DNA of 24,068 bases. It comes from Prevotella sp. Lineage in GTDB: Bacteria; Bacteroidota; Bacteroidia; Bacteroidales; Bacteroidaceae. The stretch lies in contig JAJWLX010000053.1 of NCBI GenBank assembly GCA_021636625.1, forward strand, positions 1 through 24,068, given 5' to 3'. Within the stretch, counting starts at the first letter, position 1, and every line of letters begins with the position of its first letter. The notes under the pieces are model-generated. The model did not search any database, was not told where the DNA came from, and saw nothing but the letters and a program-made list of their open reading frames with translations. Below, piece after piece: positions 7,833 through 15,374 of this stretch. A program made the position numbers and the translations under genes.

Positions 7833-9317
7833 TTATTCTGGGCGGCTGTAGTTAGGAGCCTCACTGGTGATAGTGATATCATGTGGATGGCTCTCCAATA
7901 CGCCGGCATTTGTAATGCGGGCAAACTTAGCGTTGTGCAAGTTCTCGATAGTAGCAGCACCACAGTAACCCATACCAGAACGCAAACCACCGATCAACTG
8001 GTAGATAACCTCCTGTACAGTTCCCTTGTAAGGAACACGACCTGCGATACCCTCTGGTACAAGCTTCTTGGCATCCTTGGTATCACCCTGGAAGTAACGG
8101 TCCTTAGAACCATTCTTCTGCTCCATAGCCTCGAGAGAACCCATACCGCGATAGCTCTTGAACTTACGGCCGTTGAAGATGATAGTATCGCCAGGGCTCT
8201 CCTCAGTACCAGCTACCAATGAACCGATCATTACGCAGCTACCACCAGCAGCCAGAGCCTTCACTACGTCACCAGAATAGCGCAAACCGCCATCGGCAAT
8301 CAAAGGAACGCCTGTACCCTTCAAGGCAGAATATACATCATAAACAGCACTCAACTGAGGCACACCTACACCGGCAACGACACGGGTAGTACAGATAGAA
8401 CCAGGACCGATACCTACCTTTACGCCATCAGCGCCATTCTCTACCAAGTACTTGGCAGCCTCGCCGGTAGCAACATTACCTACTACTACATCTACCTGTG
8501 GGAAGGCAGCCTTTACCTGCTTGAGCTTCTCAACAACACCCTTAGAGTGACCATGAGCTGTATCGATAACGATGGCATCAGCACCAGCCTCAACCAGAGC
8601 CTTGGCACGATCCAAGGTATCTACAGTAACACCTACACCGGCAGCCACGCGAAGGCGACCCTTGGCATCCTTGCAAGCCATTGGCTTGTCCTTTGCCTTG
8701 GTGATGTCCTTGTAAGTGATCAAACCTACCAAGTGATTCTCGTTGTCAACTACAGGGAGCTTCTCGATCTTGTTCTCCTGTAAGATGGAAGCAGCGGCAA
8801 CCAGGTCGGTCTGGATGTGAGTGGTAACCAGATTCTCGCTGGTCATTACCTCATCAATCTTCTTGTCCATGTGACGCTCGAAACGAAGGTCACGGTTGGT
8901 CACGATACCAACGAGATGATTCTCGTCATCCACCACTGGAATACCACCGATATGATAGTCGTGCATCATATCCAGCGCATCCTTCACTGTACTGCCACGA
9001 CGGATGGTGACAGGGTCATAAATCATACCATTCTCAGCTCGCTTCACAATAGCAACCTGACGAGCTTGCTCCTCAATGGTCATGTTCTTGTGAATCACAC
9101 CGATACCACCTTCACGAGCGATAGCTATCGCCATTGAAGCCTCGGTAACGGTGTCCATCGCTGCTGTAACGAATGGAACGTTCAACTCGATGTTACGAGA
9201 GAACTTGGTTTTCAACTCTACCTGTTTTGGTAGTACCTCTGAATACGCAGGGATAAGAAGGACGTCGTCGTAAGTGAGACCGTCCATTACAATTTTATCT
9301 GCAACAAATGATGACAT
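7833..9317 (-). CDS. guaB: Inosine-5'-monophosphate dehydrogenase
   Basis: GuaB oxidises IMP to XMP with NAD+, the first committed step of GMP synthesis in the cytosol. The 494-residue length is standard. The N-terminal part of the TIM barrel (GLTYDDVLLIPAYSEVLP) is interrupted by two CBS domains (about 101-155 and 160-210), which bind regulatory nucleotides in this family. The catalytic loop GPGSICTTR has Cys309. The phosphate-binding GGLRYSGD segment and the flap EGIAGRVPYKG are present, so the enzyme should be active. Translation starts at an ATG about 25 nt after a predicted transcription start. Confidence 0.98.
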   Translation of the reverse strand: MSSFVADKIVMDGLTYDDVLLIPAYSEVLPKQVELKTKFSRNIELNVPFVTAAMDTVTEASMAIAIAREGGIGVIHKNMTIEEQARQVAIVKRAENGMIYDPVTIRRGSTVKDALDMMHDYHIGGIPVVDDENHLVGIVTNRDLRFERHMDKKIDEVMTSENLVTTHIQTDLVAAASILQENKIEKLPVVDNENHLVGLITYKDITKAKDKPMACKDAKGRLRVAAGVGVTVDTLDRAKALVEAGADAIVIDTAHGHSKGVVEKLKQVKAAFPQVDVVVGNVATGEAAKYLVENGADGVKVGIGPGSICTTRVVAGVGVPQLSAVYDVYSALKGTGVPLIADGGLRYSGDVVKALAAGGSCVMIGSLVAGTEESPGDTIIFNGRKFKSYRGMGSLEAMEQKNGSKDRYFQGDTKDAKKLVPEGIAGRVPYKGTVQEVIYQLIGGLRSGMGYCGAATIENLHNAKFARITNAGVLESHPHDITITSEAPNYSRPE

Positions 9318-9345
9318 ATTGTAACCTTTAAAAATTTATTGCGTG

Positions 9346-9353
9346 CAAATTTA
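9346..9353 (-). promoter_or_regulatory. Probable -7 promoter element for guaB
   Basis: TAAATTTG on the minus strand matches TAnnTTTG and would start transcription near 9342. I could not find a convincing -33 TTTG at the right distance. The rest of the recQ-guaB gap (9318-9420) shows no strong hairpin. Confidence 0.5.
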
Positions 9354-9420
9354 GCAATAATTTCTCAGATAGAGTTCGCTTTTCACGAAAATCTTACCTT
9401 ATTAATGCTATTTAACGTGA

Positions 9421-11604
9421 TTAGTTGGCTTGTTCGGACAAAAACTTGATTCTAATCAGTCGAATGTCCTCTTCTGTGTAGTCTTCATCCAACTCATCGA
9501 GTGCCGCATCCAAGTCGTCTGTTTCGCTCTCCATGAAGTAGTCATAGATGTCGTCGATCTTGTCGTCATCCATCCTGTCTTCGATGAAATAATCGATATT
9601 CAACTTGGTTCCGCTATACACGATTGCCTCGATTTCGTCCAGAAGATCAGCGAACTCCAAACCTTTGGCACTTGCAAGATCTTCGAGGTCGATCTGTCGG
9701 TCGATGCTCTGGATAATATTCACCTTGAGCAATGACTTCTTGGCAACGGTCTTCACGCGCAACTCCTCTGGTCGCTCGATTTCATTTTCTACACAATAGT
9801 TCTGGATCAGCTTACAGAATTCCTTGCCATAACGCTTTGCCTTACCGGCTCCCACGCCCTGGATGTTCTGCAACTCCTGCAAGTCGTGCGGATACATGGT
9901 AGCCATCTGCTCCAGAGATACATCCTGGAAGATGACGTATGGTGGCAACTTGCGCTTTTTCGCCACACTCTTGCGCAGGTCTTTCAACATGGCGAAGAGC
10001 GTTGGATCCAGTGCTTCTCCGTTGTTACTGCCTTCGTGAGCACTCTCTACATAATCGTCCTTAAACTCCTTGTCGGCAACAATCATGAAAGAGGTTGGAT
10101 TTTTCAGATAACGCTTGCCGGCAGCAGTCAACTTCAAGAGTCCGTAGTTCTCTACATCCTTCTTGAGATAACCGGCTATCAATGCCTGACGGATAACCGG
10201 ATTCCATACCTTGGCATCCATATCCTCACCGGCACCAAACTCTTCCAAGTTGTCGTGCTTGTGGGAAACGATGTCGTCGGTGGCACGGCCTTTCACGAAA
10301 TCGATGATATACTCCTGACGGAAGTTTTCCTTCACGGCAGCCACAGCCTCCAATACCACAACCAGGGCATCCTTAGCCTCAAACTTCACGGAAGGATGCA
10401 GACAGTTGTCGCAATTGTGGCAGTTTTCCACATCATATTCTTCTCCGAAATAATGGAGCAGCATCTTGCGGCGGCAGACAGATGATTCAGCGTATGCGGC
10501 AGTCTCCTGCAGGAGCTGTCGGCCGATATCCTGTTCAGCCACAGGTTTGTTCTCCATGAATTTCTCCAGTTTTCTCAAATCCTTGCGTGCATAGAAAGCG
10601 ATGCAGATACCTTCTCCTCCATCGCGTCCGGCACGACCGGTCTCCTGATAGTAACCTTCCAGACTCTTTGGAATATCATAGTGGATGACAAATCTTACAT
10701 CCGGCTTGTCAATACCCATACCGAAGGCGATAGTCGCCACGATGACATCGATACGCTCCATCAGGAAGTCGTCCTGAGTCTGCGAACGGGTTGCGGAATC
10801 CAGACCTGCATGATAAGGTGCAGCCTTGATATCGTTTGCCTTGAGTACTTCAGCCAGTTCTTCCACCTTTTTTCTGGACAGACAATAGATGATGCCACTC
10901 TTACCTGGATGCTGACGGATAAACATGATAATCTGGCGATCGATGTCATTACTCTTCTGGCGCACCTCGTAGAAGAGATTCGCACGGTTGAAGGAACTCT
11001 TGAATTCCCTGGCATCCACGATGCCGAGGTTTTTCTTGATGTCTGTACGCACCTTGTCGGTAGCCGTTGCCGTAAGGGCAATGACCGGTGCCTTGCCTAT
11101 TTCGTTGATGATAGGGCGTATGCGTCGGTACTCTGGGCGGAAATCATGTCCCCACTCAGAGATACAGTGTGCCTCATCCACGGCATAGAAAGAGATTTTG
11201 ATGGTCTTCAAGAACTCTACATTATCTTCCTTGGTCAGAGATTCCGGTGCCACATAGAGGAGCTTGGTCTTGCCACTCAATATGTCGCCCTTCACCTTCT
11301 CAATGGCCGATTTGTTCAGAGATGAATTCAGATAGTGAGCCACGCCATCGTCTTCGCTCAGTCCATTGATCACATCCACCTGATTCTTCATCAGGGCAAT
11401 CAGTGGTGAGATAACAATAGCTGTTCCATCCATGATCAAGGATGGAAGCTGATAACACAAGCTCTTGCCACCACCAGTAGGCATCAATACAAACGTATCG
11501 TTGCCTTCCATCAGGTTCCTGATGATAGATTCCTGCTCGCCTTTAAACGAATCGAAACCGAAATAATGTTTCAACTGTTCTGTAAGATTTACCTGTTCCG
11601 TCAT
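9421..11604 (-). CDS. recQ: ATP-dependent DNA helicase RecQ
   Basis: RecQ unwinds DNA 3' to 5' in recombination and fork repair. This 727-residue protein has helicase motif 0 (FGFDSFKGEQESII), Walker A TGGGKS (43-48), DEAH (143-146) with the RecQ aromatic loop, and motif VI QETGRAGRDG. The zinc-binding domain has Cys377, 395, 398 and 401, followed by a winged-helix RQC region. An HRDC domain (about 535-603) contains LPPYVIFQDVSLEQMA. A C-terminal extension (about 620-727) is strongly acidic. The frame extends upstream to a TTG at 11610, but the ATG at 11604 is the more likely start. No -7 box was seen upstream. Confidence 0.97.
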   Translation of the reverse strand: MTEQVNLTEQLKHYFGFDSFKGEQESIIRNLMEGNDTFVLMPTGGGKSLCYQLPSLIMDGTAIVISPLIALMKNQVDVINGLSEDDGVAHYLNSSLNKSAIEKVKGDILSGKTKLLYVAPESLTKEDNVEFLKTIKISFYAVDEAHCISEWGHDFRPEYRRIRPIINEIGKAPVIALTATATDKVRTDIKKNLGIVDAREFKSSFNRANLFYEVRQKSNDIDRQIIMFIRQHPGKSGIIYCLSRKKVEELAEVLKANDIKAAPYHAGLDSATRSQTQDDFLMERIDVIVATIAFGMGIDKPDVRFVIHYDIPKSLEGYYQETGRAGRDGGEGICIAFYARKDLRKLEKFMENKPVAEQDIGRQLLQETAAYAESSVCRRKMLLHYFGEEYDVENCHNCDNCLHPSVKFEAKDALVVVLEAVAAVKENFRQEYIIDFVKGRATDDIVSHKHDNLEEFGAGEDMDAKVWNPVIRQALIAGYLKKDVENYGLLKLTAAGKRYLKNPTSFMIVADKEFKDDYVESAHEGSNNGEALDPTLFAMLKDLRKSVAKKRKLPPYVIFQDVSLEQMATMYPHDLQELQNIQGVGAGKAKRYGKEFCKLIQNYCVENEIERPEELRVKTVAKKSLLKVNIIQSIDRQIDLEDLASAKGLEFADLLDEIEAIVYSGTKLNIDYFIEDRMDDDKIDDIYDYFMESETDDLDAALDELDEDYTEEDIRLIRIKFLSEQAN

Positions 11605-11643
11605 ATCCAACTTTAATTTTATATGTCTTTATATGGTATTTAG

Positions 11644-11674
11644 AAATCAGCCGGGATTCTCTCCCAACTGATTT
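11644..11674. other. Possible stem-loop between clpX and recQ
   Basis: AAATCAG (11644-11650) pairs with CTGATTT (11668-11674), and the interior GGGA/TCCC can add four pairs after a small internal loop. No T-tract follows on the minus strand, so it is a weak terminator or an RNA processing structure at best. Confidence 0.35.
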
Positions 11675-11713
11675 GATGATATTTACAAAGAATGATGCTT
11701 GCCGGAATCCTCC

Positions 11714-12943
11714 TTACGCAGACTCCAGCTGTCCAAGATGAGCCTTGTCGAGCTGTCCCTTGGCATAATCCAATGTCACTTCAAACTTCTTGATCTTCTT
11801 GGATGGTACCTCAAACATCGCATCGGTCATCACTGCCTCTACGATAGAACGAAGTCCACGGGCACCCAACTTATACTCCACAGCCTTATCTACCATGAAG
11901 TCGAGTGCTTCCTCTGTAAAGCTGAGCTTGATGCCATCCATCTCGAAGAGCTTCATATACTGCTTCACGATAGAGTTCTTTGGCTCTACCAGAATCTTGC
12001 GCAACGCATCTCTATCCAATGGATTGAGGTAGGTGAGCACAGGCAGACGGCCGATGATCTCAGGAATCAGACCGAATGACTTCAGATCCTGTGGCAAAAT
12101 GTACTTCATCAGATCCTTCTTATCTACCTTGGCAACATTCTGTACTGAGTTGTAGCCTACCACGTGGGTATTCAGACGCTGAGCTATCTTGCGCTCGATA
12201 CCGTCGAAGGCACCACCGCAGATAAAGAGGATATTCTTGGTATCCACATGGATGTAATCCTGATCAGGATGCTTGCGTCCACCCTTTGGCGGTACGTTCA
12301 CCATGGTTCCCTCCAGGAGTTTCAAAAGTCCCTGCTGTACACCCTCTCCACTTACGTCGCGGGTGATGGATGGGTTGTCGCTCTTGCGGGCAATCTTGTC
12401 AATCTCGTCGATGAAGACGATACCACGCTGGGCAGCCTCCACATTATAGTCGGCTACCTGGAGCAAACGGGAAAGGATACTCTCCACATCCTCACCTACA
12501 TAACCAGCCTCGGTAAATACCGTAGCATCTACGATGGTGAAAGGCACGTCGAGCAACTTGGCAATGGTACGTGCCAGCAATGTCTTACCGGTACCGGTAC
12601 TACCCACCATGATGATGTTGCTCTTCTCGATTTCCACGCCTTCCTTATCCTCAGGCTGCTGCAGACGCTTATAGTGATTATAGACAGCAACGGCAAGATG
12701 ACGCTTGGCATGTTCCTGTCCGATGATATATTCATCGAGATATTCCTTGATCTCCACTGGCTTTGGCACCTTCTTCAAGGCAAACTTTCCGCCATCGCCC
12801 TTTGGATTCAACACGCCAGTCTGCTGCACAATCTCAAATGCCTGCTTGGCGCACTCCTCACAGATAAAGCCATTGATACCTGTTATCAACAACTTCACTT
12901 CATTTTCGCCTCTTCCACAGAAGCTACATGCTTTCTTTGGCAT
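11714..12943 (-). CDS. clpX: ClpX, ATPase subunit of the ClpXP protease
   Basis: ClpX unfolds tagged proteins and feeds them to ClpP. The 409 residues begin with the ClpX zinc finger (CSFCG at 6-10, CEEC at 28-31). The AAA+ domain has Walker A GSTGTGKT (about 114-121), the pore loop GYVGED (147-152), Walker B IVFIDEID, the GGRKHPDQDY loop (221-230) and the sensor-2 motif GARGLRSI. At the ClpP-docking loop, where most ClpX have IGF or LGF, this protein reads VGY (262-264). clpX lies 111 bp downstream of clpP across an A+T-rich repeat and shows no promoter box of its own, so it is probably expressed from clpP. Confidence 0.97.
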   Translation of the reverse strand: MPKKACSFCGRGENEVKLLITGINGFICEECAKQAFEIVQQTGVLNPKGDGGKFALKKVPKPVEIKEYLDEYIIGQEHAKRHLAVAVYNHYKRLQQPEDKEGVEIEKSNIIMVGSTGTGKTLLARTIAKLLDVPFTIVDATVFTEAGYVGEDVESILSRLLQVADYNVEAAQRGIVFIDEIDKIARKSDNPSITRDVSGEGVQQGLLKLLEGTMVNVPPKGGRKHPDQDYIHVDTKNILFICGGAFDGIERKIAQRLNTHVVGYNSVQNVAKVDKKDLMKYILPQDLKSFGLIPEIIGRLPVLTYLNPLDRDALRKILVEPKNSIVKQYMKLFEMDGIKLSFTEEALDFMVDKAVEYKLGARGLRSIVEAVMTDAMFEVPSKKIKKFEVTLDYAKGQLDKAHLGQLESA

Positions 12944-12966
12944 AATGTCTTTTCCTTTTTCTTCTT

Positions 12967-13022
12967 TATACCTTATTATATTTATACCTTATACTATATA
13001 TACCTTATTATATATACCTTAT
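12967..13022. repeat. Four copies of TATACCTTAT in the clpP-clpX gap
   Basis: Copies start at 12967, 12983, 12999 and 13013, with spacings of 16, 16 and 14 bp, inside an A+T-only stretch. The last runs into TATTATATATAGCAATCTTGAT, the same motif as in the mutL downstream gap. I see no promoter box or reading frame here. Confidence 0.65.
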
Positions 13023-13054
13023 ATTATATATAGCAATCTTGATATACCGCCCCG

Positions 13055-13717
13055 TTACTTGCGTACCAGGATATTATCAATCATACCATACTCCTTTGCT
13101 TCCTCAGCAGTCATCCAGTAGTTACGGTCGCTATCAGCATAAACCTTGTCGTATGGAGTATGAGAATGCTCAGAGATGATGGTATAGAGCTCCTTCTTCA
13201 TCTTCAGAATCTCACGAGCCTCAATCTCGATATCAGAAGCCTGACCCTGAACACCACCCAATGGCTGGTGAATCATCACACGGCTATGTGGCAAGGCAGA
13301 ACGCTTGCCTTCCTGACCTGAAACGAGCAATACGGCAGCCATGGAAGCAGCCATACCTGTACAGATAGTAGCTACATCACTGGTAATAAACTGCATGGTA
13401 TCATAGATACCCAGACCCGCAGTAACGCTACCGCCAGGACTGTTCAGATAGATGGAAATATCCTTGCCGCTATCTACAGAATCAAGATAGAGCAGCTGTG
13501 CCTGCAAGGTGTTGGCAGTATAATCATCAATTTCTGTACCCAGGAAGATGATGCGGTCCATCATCAGACGAGAGAAGACGTCCATCTGGGTAACGTTCAA
13601 CTGACGCTCCTCCAAGATATAAGGGTTCAAATACTTAGCCTGCGACTTCATCACGTCGTCAAGCACCATCCCATTCATACCAAGATGCTTGGTAGCATAT
13701 TTTCTAAAATCGTTCAT
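13055..13717 (-). CDS. clpP: ClpP, proteolytic subunit of the ClpXP protease
   Basis: ClpP forms a tetradecameric serine-protease chamber. The 220-residue product has the nucleophile Ser125 in GMAASMA and His150 in VMIHQPLGG. The expected catalytic Asp, five residues before the AEEA block, is Asn199 (DSDRNYWMTAEEA). The frame is open upstream to an ATG at 13774, but those 19 codons cover a promoter-proximal hairpin and T-tract. The ATG at 13717 (MNDFRKYATK) is therefore the better start. The gene follows tig, is followed by clpX, and is driven by a strong -7 box at 13792-13799. Confidence 0.96.
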   Translation of the reverse strand: MNDFRKYATKHLGMNGMVLDDVMKSQAKYLNPYILEERQLNVTQMDVFSRLMMDRIIFLGTEIDDYTANTLQAQLLYLDSVDSGKDISIYLNSPGGSVTAGLGIYDTMQFITSDVATICTGMAASMAAVLLVSGQEGKRSALPHSRVMIHQPLGGVQGQASDIEIEAREILKMKKELYTIISEHSHTPYDKVYADSDRNYWMTAEEAKEYGMIDNILVRK

Positions 13718-13756
13718 ATCTATATTACTTTTTTCTTCAAAATAAGGAACAAAAAA

Positions 13757-13821
13757 CGAGGTTATCGACCTCATTATCTCATTCGGTGGAACAAAGATAA
13801 TAAAAAAAGTCGATAACCTCG
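13757..13821 (-). promoter_or_regulatory. 13-bp inverted repeat enclosing the clpP promoter
   Basis: CGAGGTTATCGAC (13757-13769) and its exact reverse complement (13809-13821) are 39 bp apart and flank the clpP -7 box. In a transcript reading through from tig, the two arms could pair and be followed by six U residues (13751-13756), a terminator-like arrangement. In a transcript starting at the clpP promoter only the second arm is present. It can fold on itself (GAGGT-CGATA-ACCTC) before the same U-tract. Confidence 0.6.
13792..13799 (-). promoter_or_regulatory. -7 promoter element of clpP
   Basis: TATCTTTG on the minus strand is a perfect TAnnTTTG. The start point would be near 13788, giving a leader of about 70 nt before the ATG at 13717. 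No clear -33 TTTG is present; the expected position overlaps the outer arm of the inverted repeat. Confidence 0.65.
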
Positions 13822-13852
13822 TAATTATTTGAAGTTTTTTTTCAAAAAAGTG

Positions 13853-15211
13853 TTATTCCTGCATCATCTTGTTGAAATCCTCTACAGAAATCTCCTTTTC
13901 GTTGAGCTTAACAGCACCCTTGAGGGCTGCAGCCAACTTGCGGTCGATAGAGCGATCTACCAATGCGTCAACAGAGTCACCCTTCTTGAGAATCTCGTTA
14001 GCATAGTTCTCGATATACTCCTCAGGGATGTTTGTCATACCATACTGAGCGAACTGTGCACGAGCTGCCTCCTTAGCGGTCTCCTTGATATCCTCGTCGT
14101 TTACCTTGATATCCTGAGCCTTGATGAGCTGCTCCTTGATGAGGTGCCATGTCAACTCCTTGATGCTCTGCTCGTAGTTCTTCTCTACGAACTCCTCACC
14201 CTTATCCTTGTTGTTAGCCAACATGATGCGCTTCAAGAGTGCATCTGGGAATGCCAACTCGCCAACCTTCTTCTCGCAGTGCTCGCGAACGTCAAGGATG
14301 AACTTGTAGTCAGAGTCGTTAACCAACTGCTCCTGCAAGCCCTCAGCGATCTTTGCACGGAAAGCAGCCTCGTCCTTCACGTCAGTATCCTCACCGAATA
14401 CCTGCTTGAAGAGCTCCTCGTTTACCTCGTGCTTCTTGAAGCGCTGGATCTCTGTGATCTGGAAGCTGAACTCAGACTCCAAGTCAGCAACAGCCTCACG
14501 CTCGATCTTCAAGAGAGAAGAAACCTCAGTATCGTTCTCTGGGTAAGCCTTCTTAGGGTTGAAAGTGATTACATCACCTACCTTAGCGTCATTGAAGAGA
14601 TTCTTCTGCTCCTCTACCTTGATGTAGCTAGGCATCAGGATAGCACCCTCTACGGTGATACCACCTTCCTTGGTGTTACCATTCTCGTCGAGCTCGCGGA
14701 TATCACCCTTCAAAAGGTCGTTCTCCTCATACTTCTCGCCCTTCTCGTAGCTACCTGCACGCTGAGCGTACATCTCTACCTGCTGGTCGAGGATCTTATC
14801 GTCAACCTTGATGTTATAGTAATCAATCTTGTCGCGGCCGTTGAGAGCTACCTTGAACTCAGGTGCTACAGCGATGTCGAACATGAATGTGAAGGTTGTG
14901 TCCTTCTCCAAGTCAGCTGGCTCCTGCTTCTCTGATGGGAGAGGCTCGCCGAGCATCTGGATATTGTTGTCCTGTACATACTTGTAAATCTCCTGGCCAA
15001 CGAGCTTGTTGATGGCCTCCATCTTTACAGATGCACCGAACTGGCGCTTAATCATACCCATAGGAGCCTGACCAGGACGGAAACCTGGAACGTTAGCCTT
15101 CTTACGGTAATCTTTCAATGTCTTCTCGACTTCGTTCTTATAGTCTGCCTCCTCTACAACGAGAGTCATAAGACCATTAATCTTGTCAGGATTTTCAAAT
15201 GAAACTTTCAT
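13853..15211 (-). CDS. tig: Trigger factor, ribosome-associated chaperone
   Basis: Trigger factor binds the ribosome exit tunnel through its N-terminal domain, where the signature GFRPGQAP (43-50) is intact. The 452-residue length fits the family. The middle FKBP-type region (about 150-245) is poorly conserved: it has LLKGDIRELDENGN and EGGITVEGAILMPSYIK but not the usual IPGFE active-site block, so isomerase activity is doubtful. The C-terminal arm domain (about 260-430) is helical and highly charged. The gene lies 163 bp from lptB and has its own -7 box at 15310-15317. Its leader holds a small hairpin (TCAGG-CTCTC-CCTGA, 15261-15275). Confidence 0.95.
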   Translation of the reverse strand: MKVSFENPDKINGLMTLVVEEADYKNEVEKTLKDYRKKANVPGFRPGQAPMGMIKRQFGASVKMEAINKLVGQEIYKYVQDNNIQMLGEPLPSEKQEPADLEKDTTFTFMFDIAVAPEFKVALNGRDKIDYYNIKVDDKILDQQVEMYAQRAGSYEKGEKYEENDLLKGDIRELDENGNTKEGGITVEGAILMPSYIKVEEQKNLFNDAKVGDVITFNPKKAYPENDTEVSSLLKIEREAVADLESEFSFQITEIQRFKKHEVNEELFKQVFGEDTDVKDEAAFRAKIAEGLQEQLVNDSDYKFILDVREHCEKKVGELAFPDALLKRIMLANNKDKGEEFVEKNYEQSIKELTWHLIKEQLIKAQDIKVNDEDIKETAKEAARAQFAQYGMTNIPEEYIENYANEILKKGDSVDALVDRSIDRKLAAALKGAVKLNEKEISVEDFNKMMQE

Positions 15212-15300
15212 CTTGATTTTTTATTTTTATTATTATTAATTATTATCTCGTTCAATTGGTTCAGGCTCTCCCTGACGCTCCAGGATAAGCCTTTTACACA

Positions 15301-15333
15301 ATCGGCTTGCAAAATTACGCATTTTTAGCCGAT
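15301..15333 (-). promoter_or_regulatory. tig promoter flanked by a 7-bp inverted repeat
   Basis: TAATTTTG on the minus strand (15310-15317) matches the -7 consensus and predicts a start near 15306 with a leader of about 95 nt. ATCGGCT (15301-15307) and AGCCGAT (15327-15333) flank the box exactly. The outer part may act as operator arms or as a weak hairpin after lptB. Confidence 0.5.
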
Positions 15334-15374
15334 ATACCTAATATATAAGAGAAAAATTTGTTTTTTTAACCTAA

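Noticed and set aside
12164..13033. A 289-codon plus-strand frame across clpX and the A+T-rich repeat
   Set aside because: It is antisense to ClpX, and its end is a translation of the TATACCTTAT repeats.
12960..13040. Possible CRISPR-like array because of regular repeats
   Set aside because: Units are only 10 bp, the spacers are A+T-only and related to each other, and no cas gene is present.
13718..13774. A 19-residue N-terminal extension of ClpP
   Set aside because: It is encoded by the leader hairpin and T-tract just after the promoter, and it does not resemble a ClpP propeptide.
13829..14935. A 368-codon open frame on the plus strand across tig
   Set aside because: It is the antisense of a Lys/Glu-rich gene, which gives a Leu-rich frame without stops. 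It has no family features, while tig on the other strand is unmistakable.
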